64,000 nt of DNA, taken from Nonomuraea montanisoli. GTDB taxonomy: Bacteria > Actinomycetota > Actinomycetes > Streptosporangiales > Streptosporangiaceae. A program made the translations under genes and the position numbers. Location: assembly GCF_013363975.1 (NCBI RefSeq), contig NZ_JABWGN010000002.1, positions 496,001-560,000 on the forward strand, written 5' to 3'. Under the pieces are notes generated by a model, which was not told where the DNA came from, made no database searches, and was given only the letters and a program-made list of their open reading frames with translations. Of the stretch, positions 43,148-51,580 are shown in pieces. Positions within the stretch are counted from its first letter, which is position 1; every line of letters begins with the position of its first letter.

Positions 43148-43951
43148 GTGAAGCTCGCGGTCAGCACGCTGGGAATGCCCGGGGACAGGCTCGACAGGGC
43201 GATCGAGGTGGCGACCGCGTACCGGTGCGACGGCCTCGAACTGCGCCTCCATCCCGACACCGGCGTCCACGGCGGGCTCACCCCCGAGGAGCGGCGCTCC
43301 GCCCGCGAGCGCGTGGAGCGGGCGGGGCTGGAGCTCTCCGCCCTGGCCGGGTACGTGCGGGTGTGCGAGCCGGGCCCGGACGAGCCCGTGGTGGAGGCGT
43401 TGCGCGCGGACCTGGAACTGGCCGCCGACCTGGGCGCGCCCGGCGTCCGGGTGTTCCCGCGCGGCGAGGACCCCGCCGTCGGCGCGCGCCGGCTGCGCGC
43501 GGTCTCCGGTACGGCCGCCGACCTGGGCGTCACGGTGCTGGTCGAGACCCACGACGCGATGGCGACCGGCGCCGCCGTGGCGCGGCTGCTGGAGACGGCC
43601 GACCGGCCCGGGACGACCGGTGCCGTGTGGGACCTCCTGCACCCGTGGCGCCACGGCGAGGCGCCGGCCGACACGCTGGCCGCGCTCGGGCCGTGGCTGA
43701 GGTACGTGCAGGTCAAGGACGCCGTCTCGGCCGAGGACACGACACCGGTGCCGATGGGGACGGGTTCGGTCCCGCTGGACGAGTGCGGCGAGCTGCTGCG
43801 CGCGGCGGGTTACGACGGATGGGTGTCGCTGGAGTGGGAGCGGACCTGGTATCCGCAGGTGGCGCCGGTGGAGGAGATCCTGCCCGGCGCCGCCGACTGG
43901 GTCGCCCGCTTCGCCGCTGCTGGTGACGACCGGGCGAAGGATGCCGTATGA
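43148..43951 (+). CDS. Sugar phosphate isomerase/epimerase (AP-endonuclease-2-like TIM barrel)
   Basis: The 267-residue protein has the TIM-barrel pattern of the xylose-isomerase-like/AP2Ec group: KLAVSTLGMPGDRLDRAIEV at the N-terminus, GLELRLHPDTG, VLVETHDAMATG, GAVWDLLHPWRHGE, VQVKDAVS and VSLEWERTW. Conserved Glu, Asp, His and Glu residues at strand ends are positioned to bind divalent metal. It likely isomerises a sugar or cyclitol, substrate unknown. GTG 43148 is five bases after GAGGGGG. The phosphodiesterase gene overlaps its stop by four bases, so the two act in one pathway. Confidence 0.82.
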   Translation: MKLAVSTLGMPGDRLDRAIEVATAYRCDGLELRLHPDTGVHGGLTPEERRSARERVERAGLELSALAGYVRVCEPGPDEPVVEALRADLELAADLGAPGVRVFPRGEDPAVGARRLRAVSGTAADLGVTVLVETHDAMATGAAVARLLETADRPGTTGAVWDLLHPWRHGEAPADTLAALGPWLRYVQVKDAVSAEDTTPVPMGTGSVPLDECGELLRAAGYDGWVSLEWERTWYPQVAPVEEILPGAADWVARFAAAGDDRAKDAV

Positions 43952-45063
43952 GGGACAAGGTGCTGGTCGTCGGGATGGACGGCCTGCGCTTCGACCGCCT
44001 GGTCGCCATCCGGCCGCCGGTGCTGTCGGCGCTGATGTCGACGGGCGCGTACGGGACCAGCACGCTCCCGTACGGTGAACCGGAGGCGCCACGGACGGAG
44101 TCGCCGGGCCAGATCGTCCCCGAGGAAGCCATCGGGTCGCCGGCGCCGACCCACGCTGCGCCCGCCCCCGAGGACGCTCGGGCGAACAACGACGACCGCC
44201 CGACGGACGCCCCCCGCTCGACGGACGACACCGAGGCGACGGACGCCCCCCGCTCGACGGACGACGTCGGGGCGACGGACGCCCCCCGCTCGACGGACGA
44301 CGTCGGGGCGACGGACGACCCCCGGGCGACCGGCGAAGAGGAGGAGTCCGTGCGGGTGATCCGGGCGCGGACCGACTCCGGGCCGGGGTGGGCGTCGATC
44401 GCGACCGGCGTGTGGCCGGACAAGCACGGCGTCGTGGACAACGGCTTCGCCGCCCCGCAGTTCACGAAATATCCGGACTTCCTGACGCGGGCCCAGGAGG
44501 CCCGCCCCGACCTCGTCACCTCCGCGTTCTTCTCGTGGGCCGCCCTCGCCGAGCACGGCGCGTTCGGCCCCGCCATCGGCACGCGCTTCGTGCTCGACGG
44601 CTACGCCCTCACCTGGAGCGTCGCCGACCGCCAGGTCGCCGACGCGGCCCGCGACCATCTGGCGAACGCCGGCCCCGACCTGTCGTTCGTCTACCTGGGC
44701 GACACCGACGAGGTGGCCCACGCCCTCGGCCCGCTCTGCCCCGAGTACACCGACGCGCTGCTGCTCCAGGACGCGTACCTCGGCGGCCTGCTCGACACGA
44801 TCCGCGCGAGGCCCTCGTTCGGGCACGAGCGCTGGACGGTCCTCGTCACCACCGACCACGGCCACGTGGACGCGGGCGGCCACGGCGGCGTGTCGGGCGA
44901 GGAGCGGACGGTGTTCGTGATCGGCGCTCGGCTGGGGGAGGACCTCGGCGGCGTGCGCCTGCAGGATCCCCGGCCGGTGGACGTGGCCCCCACGGCGCTC
45001 GACCGGCTCGGCATCGCCGTGGACCCGGCCTGGGACCTCGACGGAGCGCCCCTGGCGTTCTGA
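43948..45063 (+). CDS. Type I phosphodiesterase/nucleotide pyrophosphatase with a repetitive insert
   Basis: The 371-residue protein belongs to the alkaline phosphatase superfamily. Metal-binding Asp11 (VLVVGMDGLRF), the nucleophile segment TDSGPGWASIATGVWPDKHG (from residue 142), YLGDTDEVAHALG and VTTDHGHVDAGGHGG are all present. It should cleave a phosphoester or phosphonate-type bond. Family members have about 30-40 residues between the first Asp and the nucleophile; here there are about 130, because residues 47-135 are a disordered acidic insert with 12-residue DAPRSTDDVGAT repeats. The start overlaps the isomerase stop (ATGA). The insert would loop away from the active site. Confidence 0.82.
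   Translation: MRDKVLVVGMDGLRFDRLVAIRPPVLSALMSTGAYGTSTLPYGEPEAPRTESPGQIVPEEAIGSPAPTHAAPAPEDARANNDDRPTDAPRSTDDTEATDAPRSTDDVGATDAPRSTDDVGATDDPRATGEEEESVRVIRARTDSGPGWASIATGVWPDKHGVVDNGFAAPQFTKYPDFLTRAQEARPDLVTSAFFSWAALAEHGAFGPAIGTRFVLDGYALTWSVADRQVADAARDHLANAGPDLSFVYLGDTDEVAHALGPLCPEYTDALLLQDAYLGGLLDTIRARPSFGHERWTVLVTTDHGHVDAGGHGGVSGEERTVFVIGARLGEDLGGVRLQDPRPVDVAPTALDRLGIAVDPAWDLDGAPLAF
44206..44313. repeat. 36-bp tandem repeat, three units, in phosphodiesterase gene
   Basis: Three 36-bp units (44206-44241, 44242-44277, 44278-44313) are followed by a degenerate partial fourth. Units two and three are identical. They encode DAPRSTDDxxAT and keep the frame. Confidence 0.92.
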
Positions 45064-45152
45064 ACCCTGCCCCGACCGGCCACGACACGGCCCGAGCCAC
45101 CCTCCGCCCGCCCGATGTTTCATCAGGTGTTGAATTTCTCGCCGCGAGGGGT

Positions 45153-45164
45153 GACACTCGTGTC
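45153..45164. promoter_or_regulatory. Short palindrome upstream of the rph-like gene
   Basis: GACAC-TC-GTGTC is a perfect 5-2-5 inverted repeat 28 bases before the start, nested in a wider TTCTCG/CGAGAA pair (about 45136-45170). No rifamycin-associated element of the kind described for rph genes was recognised. Confidence 0.4.
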
Positions 45165-45192
45165 GAGAAGCTGAACGCCGAGGGTGGGGCAG

Positions 45193-47862
45193 ATGAACAC
45201 GGCACTGGAGTTCTCCGAGATCGACGCCTCCATGCTGGCCGAGGTGGGCGGAAAAGCCGCCAACCTGGGCGAGATGACCAGGGCCGGGCTGCCGGTGCCG
45301 CCCGGATGGGTGCTGACGACCGACGCGTACCGCCAGGTCGCCGAGGCCGCCGCCCTGGGCGAGGTGATCGCCGAGGGCGGTCCCGGGCTGGCGCCGGCGG
45401 CCAGGGAGCGCCTGCTCGGGACCCCGGTGCCGGAGCCGGTGGCCAAGGCGGTCACCGCCGCGTACGAGCGGCTCGGCGGCGGGCCCGTCGCGGTGCGTTC
45501 CTCGGCCACGGCCGAGGACCTGCCGTTCGCCAGCTTCGCCGGGCAGCAGGACACCTACCTCAACGTCGTCGGCGTGGACGACGTGCTCGACGCGGTCCGG
45601 CGCTGCTGGGCGTCGCTGTGGACCGACCGCGCCGTCGCCTACCGCGCCTCCAACGGCATCGACCACGCCTCGGTACGGCTGGCGGTGGTCGTCCAGGCGA
45701 TGGTGCAGGCGGAGGTCGCCGGGGTGATGTTCACGGCCGACCCGCTGACCGGACGGCGGCACCGGGCGGTCATCGACGCGAGCCCCGGCCTGGGCGAGGC
45801 CGTCGTCTCCGGGGCCGTGAACCCGGACCGGTTCGTCGCCGACCCGGCCACCGGCGAGATCCTCGAACGCCGTGCCGGGGACAAGCGCGTGGTGATCCGC
45901 TCCTTGCCCGGCGGCGGCACGGAGCGTCTGGACCGTACCGGCTCGGCCGAGTACTGCCTGACGGACGCGCAGGTGCGCGAGCTGGCCGCGCTCGGCGCGC
46001 GCGTCGAGCGGCACTACGGAGCCCCGCAGGACACCGAGTGGGCGCTCGACGTGTCCGGCGCGCTCTGGCTCACCCAGGCGCGGCCCGTCACCACGCTGTT
46101 CCCGCTGCCCGCGCCCGACCCCGCGCGTGACGGGCTGCGCGTCTACTTCAGCGTCAACGTCGCCCAGGGCGTCATGGGCCCGCTGACGCCGATGGGCCTG
46201 GCGGGGTTCCAGCTCAGCGCGTCGGGCGCGGCGGGCCTGTTCGGGCACGCGCCCGACGACCCGCGCCGGGGGCCGGCGTTCATGTCCGTCGCGGGGGAGC
46301 GGCTGTGGCTGGACCTGACCACGGCCGCGCGCAGCCGGGCCGGCCGGGCCATCCTGCCCAAGGCGCTGACCCTGGGCGAGGCCCGCACCGCCGCCGTCCT
46401 GGACGGCCTGTTCGACGACCCCCGGCTGTCGGTCGTCCACGCCTCGCGCCGGCCGTTCCTGAAGGGGCTCGCCCGCTTCGCCCGGACCGTCCGCGCGCCG
46501 GTCCGGGTGCTGGAGGCGCTGTTCAGCCCGCGCGCCGCCCTGGCGTACACCCGGCGGCTGGGCGACGAGCTCGACCGGCGGCTGCGCGTGCCGGACGACG
46601 CCACCCCCGTCCAGCGCGTCGAGCACGCCGAGCGCATGCTGCGCGGCGCGTTTCCCGTGATCATCTCCATCATGCCGATCGTGATCACCGGGTACGGGCT
46701 GTTCGCGCTGGCGTCGCGGCTGTCGGGGGTGCCGATCGCCGACATGCAGAACGTGCTGCGCAGCCTCCCCGGCAACCCCACGACCGAGATGGACCTGGAG
46801 CTGTGGGACCTGGCCACCCGGATCGAGCCCGGACCGTTCCGGGAGCTCCCGGTGGGGGAGCTGGTGCGCCGCTACCGGGCGGGCGAGCTGCCCCCGAAGG
46901 CCCAGCGGGGCGTCGAGGACTTCCTGCGCCGCTACGGCCACCGGGGCGTCGCCGAGATCGACCTGGGCCTGCCCCGCTGGTCGGAGGAGCCGGCGCACAT
47001 CCTCGGCGTGCTGGCCAACTACCTGCGCATGGACGACCCCGGCGACCTCGCCCCGTCCGTCCTGTTCGCCCGGGGCGACGTGGAGGCGCGGCGCGCCGTC
47101 GAGGAGATCGCCGCCCGGGCCCGCCGCCGGGGCGCCCTGCGAGGCGCGGTGACGCGCTTCGCGCTGCGCCGCACGAGGCGGTTCGGAGGGCTGCGGGAAC
47201 TGCCGAAGTTCTACCTGGTCAAGATCCTCGCCGGGGTGCGGCGGAGCATGCTCGTGGTGGGGGCGCGGCTGGTTTCGGCGGGTCTGCTGGACGCGCCGGG
47301 CGACGTCTTCTTCCTCCGTTTCCAGGAGGTACGGGAGGCGCTGGATGCCGCGCTTGCCGAGGAGAAGCCGACCGGCGGGGAGGCTCCGGAGCCCGCTCCC
47401 CCCGGCCCGCGCGAACTGGTGGCGGCCCGCCGGGCGGCGTACGAACAGGAGGCGCGGCGCCGCCACGTACCCCGGGTCATGCTGTCGGACGGCACCGAAC
47501 CCGAGGCCGTCGCCGTCGCCGCCGCGTCCGGCTCGGCCGTCCCGGCGGACGCGCTCACGGGCACGGCCGCCTCGGCCGGCACGGTCACGGGCCCGGCCCG
47601 CGTCGTCCTCGACCCGGTCGGCGCCCACCTGGAGCCCGGCGAGATCCTCGTCTGCCCGTCCACCGACCCGGGCTGGACGCCGCTGTTCCTCACGGCGGGC
47701 GGCCTGGTCATGGAGATGGGCGGCGCGATGTCCCACGGTGCGGTGGTGGCCAGGGAGTACGGCATCCCGGCCGTGGTCGGGGTGGCCGACGCCACCCACC
47801 GCATCACCACCGGCCGGCAGGTGACCGTGAACGGCGCCTCCGGCACCATCACCCTCGGCTGA
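45193..47862 (+). CDS. Rifampicin phosphotransferase-like / PEP-synthase-like enzyme
   Basis: The 889-residue protein has the three-part layout of rifampicin phosphotransferase (Rph): an N-terminal ATP-grasp domain (VGGKAANLGEMTRAGLPVPP, AVRSSATAEDLPFASFAGQQ, VVVQAMVQAEVAGVMFTADP, residues 1-300), a central domain of about 400 residues with PLTPMGLAGF and the KFYLVKILAGVRR segment, and a C-terminal swivelling domain with catalytic His848 in GGAMSHGAVVAREYGIPAVV. Such enzymes use ATP to phosphorylate the drug's ansa hydroxyl, giving AMP and phosphate. Many uncharacterised relatives are annotated as PEP synthase, but true PpsA lacks this central domain and has a PEP TIM barrel. Start ATG 45193 is preferred. 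The substrate could be another antibiotic. Confidence 0.8.
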   Translation: MNTALEFSEIDASMLAEVGGKAANLGEMTRAGLPVPPGWVLTTDAYRQVAEAAALGEVIAEGGPGLAPAARERLLGTPVPEPVAKAVTAAYERLGGGPVAVRSSATAEDLPFASFAGQQDTYLNVVGVDDVLDAVRRCWASLWTDRAVAYRASNGIDHASVRLAVVVQAMVQAEVAGVMFTADPLTGRRHRAVIDASPGLGEAVVSGAVNPDRFVADPATGEILERRAGDKRVVIRSLPGGGTERLDRTGSAEYCLTDAQVRELAALGARVERHYGAPQDTEWALDVSGALWLTQARPVTTLFPLPAPDPARDGLRVYFSVNVAQGVMGPLTPMGLAGFQLSASGAAGLFGHAPDDPRRGPAFMSVAGERLWLDLTTAARSRAGRAILPKALTLGEARTAAVLDGLFDDPRLSVVHASRRPFLKGLARFARTVRAPVRVLEALFSPRAALAYTRRLGDELDRRLRVPDDATPVQRVEHAERMLRGAFPVIISIMPIVITGYGLFALASRLSGVPIADMQNVLRSLPGNPTTEMDLELWDLATRIEPGPFRELPVGELVRRYRAGELPPKAQRGVEDFLRRYGHRGVAEIDLGLPRWSEEPAHILGVLANYLRMDDPGDLAPSVLFARGDVEARRAVEEIAARARRRGALRGAVTRFALRRTRRFGGLRELPKFYLVKILAGVRRSMLVVGARLVSAGLLDAPGDVFFLRFQEVREALDAALAEEKPTGGEAPEPAPPGPRELVAARRAAYEQEARRRHVPRVMLSDGTEPEAVAVAAASGSAVPADALTGTAASAGTVTGPARVVLDPVGAHLEPGEILVCPSTDPGWTPLFLTAGGLVMEMGGAMSHGAVVAREYGIPAVVGVADATHRITTGRQVTVNGASGTITLG

Positions 47863-47908
47863 CCCCGAACCCCACAGCCCCCCGACCTGTGCCACGGGCC
47901 GGGAGACG

Positions 47909-49060
47909 CTACGGCCGGGGGAGGACCTCGTCCAGCCAGCCGCAGATCTCCTGGGCCAGCCGGGTCGGGTTGTTGATCTGGCAGTGCGCGTCGGCGCCGC
48001 TGGCCGCGTCCAGCTCGACCAGGGCCTTGGTGGCGACCGGCAGGCCGTCGTGCCAGCGGCGGGCCTGCTCCAGGAACGTGGGTGACTCGCCGGCGCCCGC
48101 GATGGCCAGGTAGGCGCAGCGCACCTGGGCCGGGTCGGCGCGGAAGGTCGTCAGCAGCTCGGCGAACTCCTCCGGCGTGTCGCAGCCCGAGCGCCACAGG
48201 TACATCTGGAAGCTGTCGCGCATCGCGCCCTCGGTGGCCATCGCCCGCACGACGCCGACCGGCAGGATCTGCCCCATGTCCGAGACCGGGGTGCTGGCCA
48301 CGCAGGCGGCCAGGCGCCGTTCGGTCATCACCGCCCGGCTGACCATGTAACCGCCGCCGCTCATGCCGACGATGGCCAGCCGGGCCGGATCCTGGCCGTA
48401 CTTGTCGACGAGGTGGTCGACGACGGCTCCGATCGGACGTTCGGTCTCGGCCATGAAGTACAGCCCGCGCAGCGGCGTGCTGCCCTGACCGGGCATGTCC
48501 ACGATCACGGCGGTGTAGCCGCGCTGCCAGGCGTTGTAGCCGATCAGGTGGTACATGTCCTCGCGGCCGGTGTCTCCGCCGCCGATGACGATCAGGGTGG
48601 GCGCGTCCGGTCCGGCGTCCAGCCGCAGACCCGGCAGCGAGTTGTCCTCGAACGGCACCTCAAGGAACTCCAGCGGCAGCCCCAGCAGGTCCACGGCCTC
48701 CGCGAACGCCGCCTCGTACTTGTGGATCAGCGGCTCGAACAGCTCGCCCCGTCCGGCGAACTGCCAGGCCTGCCGGTAGCAGTAGTACGCCTTCATCTGC
48801 GCCTCGCCGGCGCTGCGCCGCCACCCCCGCCGCCGCCACGTCTCCGCCAGCTCCCGCTGGTCGTCGCCGTACGCCTCGAACTCGCGCACCCAGCTCGCGG
48901 TGTCGCCGTCCGCGATGCGCGCGGCGACGTGGAACAGCTCCCCGGCGTCCAGGCCGCCGGTCTTGGCGGCGCCGGCCGACCACTGGAAGATGAAGTCCAT
49001 GTCCGGGTCGTCGAAGTAGTACCGCGTGGAGTTGCTGCGCTGCAGCTTCTTGTCGCTCAT
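47909..49060 (-). CDS. Alpha/beta hydrolase (FrsA/pseudooxynicotine-hydrolase-like)
   Basis: The 383-residue enzyme has a helical N-terminal cap of about 130 residues and then an alpha/beta hydrolase fold: TLIVIGGGDTGREDMYHLIG, YTAVIVDMPGQGSTPLRGL, and the nucleophile elbow IVGMSGGGYMVSR with Ser near residue 233. Acid and histidine are expected in the C-terminal part (SGADAHCQINNPTRL holds a conserved His). The cap and the motif order match the FrsA/2,6-dihydropseudooxynicotine hydrolase group, which cleaves C-C or ester bonds. An AraC-type regulator gene lies just upstream on the same strand and probably controls it. Confidence 0.83.
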   Translation of the reverse strand: MSDKKLQRSNSTRYYFDDPDMDFIFQWSAGAAKTGGLDAGELFHVAARIADGDTASWVREFEAYGDDQRELAETWRRRGWRRSAGEAQMKAYYCYRQAWQFAGRGELFEPLIHKYEAAFAEAVDLLGLPLEFLEVPFEDNSLPGLRLDAGPDAPTLIVIGGGDTGREDMYHLIGYNAWQRGYTAVIVDMPGQGSTPLRGLYFMAETERPIGAVVDHLVDKYGQDPARLAIVGMSGGGYMVSRAVMTERRLAACVASTPVSDMGQILPVGVVRAMATEGAMRDSFQMYLWRSGCDTPEEFAELLTTFRADPAQVRCAYLAIAGAGESPTFLEQARRWHDGLPVATKALVELDAASGADAHCQINNPTRLAQEICGWLDEVLPRP

Positions 49061-49109
49061 GCGGCGAAGCTACGGGGGGCCGGGGCACGGCGGGGAGGAC
49101 AGAAGACGA

Positions 49110-50066
49110 TCAAAAGGGGACCGAACCCGACGCCTCGCGGAACTCGTGCGGGCCGATGCCGTTCCGGCGGACGAACGCCCGCCGGAACGCCCTGGCGTCG
49201 GAGTAGCCCAGTCGCGTGGCGATCGCGGCGATCGGGAGCCTGTGCTCGGCCAGCAGGCTCGTCGCCACCTCGTCGCGGACACGCTCCAGCTCCGCCCGCC
49301 AGCTCGTGCCCGCCTCACGCAGCCGCTGCTGCAGCCGGCGCGGGCTCAACCCCACGTGCCGGGCCGCCGTCTCCAGCGTCACCGTGCGACCCACGAACCC
49401 GTCGGCGAGGAACGCGCGCAGCCGGCCCAGCAGCTCCAGGGCCTGCCGCTCGGACTCCGACAGGTACGGCTCGGCGGGCTCCAGGTCGGTCGAGGCGGCC
49501 CAGGTGTACTCGAACAGGTTGACCAGGGTGGCCACGATGCCGGGCTGCCTGATCACGAGTGCGCCCGCGGCCGGGGTGTCCGGGACGAGCGGCACGAAGG
49601 CGGTGGCCCGGTCCACGAGGACCATCGTCTGGATCGGCTGGTCGGTGACCCGGTGGTGATCGCCCGCCCGGTGGAGTTCGGTGAAGTAGGCCAGCTCGCC
49701 GGGCGTCTCCAGGGTGGCGCGGTGCAGGATGGTCCGGTAGCGGATGCCCCTGCCGAGGTTGTCCAGCATGCGGCGGCGCGCGGCGGGGTCGTCGCCTGCC
49801 GGGCGTCGTACGGCGTGCGTGGACAGCACCTCTCCCGCGCGCTCCACCGTGCTCTCGATGCGCGCGTTGACGGCCTCGATGCCTGTCAGCCGTTCGACCC
49901 GCTTCGGGTCGAACGCGGCGGCCCACTCCAGGTTGAACCCGGAGACCTGCTGGGGGGCGAACGCGGGGCCCGTCCGGCTCCCCGGGCGACCCGCCGCATC
50001 GCCCGGCGGACGTTCCGAGCTCGACATCATGGGACCACATCCAGCTTCTTCACCCACATCCAACAT
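49110..50066 (-). CDS. AraC family transcriptional regulator
   Basis: About 318 residues. The N-terminal two thirds match the AraC-type ligand-binding region of unknown ligand (FNLEWAAAFDPKRVERLTGI, ILHRATLETPGELAYFTELH). The C-terminus has two helix-turn-helices: TLETAARHVGLSPRRLQQRL and IAAIATRLGYSDARAFRRAF followed by GIGPHEFR. The start is uncertain: ATG 50066 (four bases after GGAG) was chosen, ATG 50030 or 50027 would remove a weakly conserved leader. The gene ends 49 bases before the alpha/beta hydrolase start, so co-transcription or control of that hydrolase is likely. Confidence 0.85.
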   Translation of the reverse strand: MLDVGEEAGCGPMMSSSERPPGDAAGRPGSRTGPAFAPQQVSGFNLEWAAAFDPKRVERLTGIEAVNARIESTVERAGEVLSTHAVRRPAGDDPAARRRMLDNLGRGIRYRTILHRATLETPGELAYFTELHRAGDHHRVTDQPIQTMVLVDRATAFVPLVPDTPAAGALVIRQPGIVATLVNLFEYTWAASTDLEPAEPYLSESERQALELLGRLRAFLADGFVGRTVTLETAARHVGLSPRRLQQRLREAGTSWRAELERVRDEVATSLLAEHRLPIAAIATRLGYSDARAFRRAFVRRNGIGPHEFREASGSVPF

Positions 50067-50129
50067 CAGCTCCATGGTGGCGCGGCTTCGCCCCGAAGGC
50101 ATGGCCCTCGCTCCGCTCGGACGTCCTGA

Positions 50130-50175
50130 GCGGGGCTTCGCCCCGCACCCCGGGCGAGGGCCTCCCGGCCCTCGC
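50130..50175. other. Pair of adjacent strong hairpins
   Basis: GCGGGG-CTTCG-CCCCGC (50130-50146) and GCGAGGGCC-TCCC-GGCCCTCGC (50154-50175) are perfect stems of 6 and 9 bp in the gap between divergent genes. A weaker GGCTTCGCCCCG lies at about 50090. They are far from any gene end, so a plain terminator role is doubtful. The interval 50067-50371 has no gene. Confidence 0.6.
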
Positions 50176-50371
50176 GCTCCCGGGCCCGGACCGGCGCGAC
50201 AGCCTCCTCCCCTGGTCGACAAGCATGCACGAAGCGGTGGGTTGGCAGAGGAAGAGGCTCCCGGTAAGAAGGCAGTTGATCGACGACATCCCCCGACGTG
50301 ATCACGAGCGCCGTCGCCACACTGCCCCGGTGTGACAGCGGACACCTCCAAGCCGGATCCCAGGTGAGTCC

Positions 50372-51520
50372 ATGAGCCGCATCGAAGACCGCACCCCCCA
50401 CTTCCGGGTCACCCCATCCGGACGGACAAGATCGCGCGCGTCGGCTCCTCCTGGCGCCACCGGATCCCGGTTTCCCTCACCCTCGCCGCGTTTCTGGGAA
50501 CGGCCGCCGTGGCGTGCGCTCTCTTCCTGCCCCGCTACCTGCTCGCGTGGGATGTGGGAACGGCGAAGCCGCCGACGGACTACGCCACCGCCGTGAACAA
50601 CATCCGCACCACCTTGCTCCCGGGGGTCGGCGGCCTGGTGCTCCTGATCGGTGCCCTGCTGAGCTGGCGCCAGCTCCAGTTCAGTCGTCACGGGCAGGCC
50701 ACCGAGTCCTTCGCCGCCGCCATCGCACATCTGGGCGACACCAGCGTGGACGTCCGTCTGGGTGGCATCTACGCCCTGGAGCGCGTCGCGCGCTCCTCGG
50801 AAGCCGACCGCCGGACCATCGGGGGGATCCTGTCCGCGTTCGTCGGGAACCGAGCCCGTGATCCGCAACGAGGCACCCAGGACGCGCATCGCGTGACCAC
50901 GGTGCCCGGCGGTTCTGTCAACCTTTCCCTCCGTGCCCCTGACATCCACGCGGCACTGGGTGTCCTCGGCCGCCGGGAACCGGTCCGAGGCCAGGTGCTC
51001 CGGCTCGATCGCGTGGTCCTGCCCCATGCCGACCTCGCCTCCGCCCGGCTTCAGGACGTGGATCTGCACTTCAGCGATCTCACCGAAGCCACCTTCATCG
51101 GGGCCGATCTGACTCGTGCGGATCTCACCGGAGTGCGACTGGCGGGGGCGAACGTCGCTGACGCGGTCCTTTACCAGGCCGATCTGCGTGACGCCGTCCT
51201 GACGGGTGCCCTCGCCGAGGGCATCGACCTTCGAGGCACCGACCTGAGCAAGGCCGATCTGCGCGACACCAACCTGCGCGGCGCTCGCCTGGACTACAGC
51301 GATCTTCGCGGAGCCCGCGTTGAGCGGCGCCGTTCTGACCGGTGCTTCCTTGAAACGGGTCGTCTTCGACGAGAGCACCGTCTGGCCTGAAGGATTCGAT
51401 TCCTCCCTGATCAGGCCGGCACGGCCGCGAACGTTGCCGCCCGTCCGTCCCCGGAGCTACGACCGATTCGCCGTCAAGGCGATCATCGCCGAGACCGACT
51501 CGCCGGCCCCACGCGAGTAG
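50372..51520 (+). pseudogene. Pentapeptide-repeat membrane protein gene with two frameshifts
   Basis: The full product is only readable by joining three frames. ATG 50372 with an AGGTGAG site gives MSRIEDRTPHFRVTP. After a one-base shift near 50415, the frame gives IRTDKIARVGSSWRHRIPVS, two transmembrane helices (LAAFLGTAAVACALFLPRYL and LLPGVGGLVLLIGALLSW), FAAAIAHLGDTSVDVRLGGI and a pentapeptide-repeat domain (DLRGTDLSKADLRDTNLRGA). Near 51318 a single extra G shifts the frame again, and the last part LSGAVLTGASLKRVVFDEST, WPEGF continues in the third. The layout (membrane anchor, ALERVAR segment, quadrilateral beta helix) is that of a known actinobacterial group of unknown function. It is either a fresh pseudogene or contains sequence errors. 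Confidence 0.75.
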
Positions 51521-51580
51521 GTCTCACCGGGACGCACGGCTGGTCCCGCCCTGCCGGGGCAGGTGACCGCGGCCGTGGGG

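Noticed and set aside
45064..45192. Rifamycin-associated element upstream of the rph-like gene
   Set aside because: No inverted repeat resembling the described element was found; only a short unrelated palindrome.
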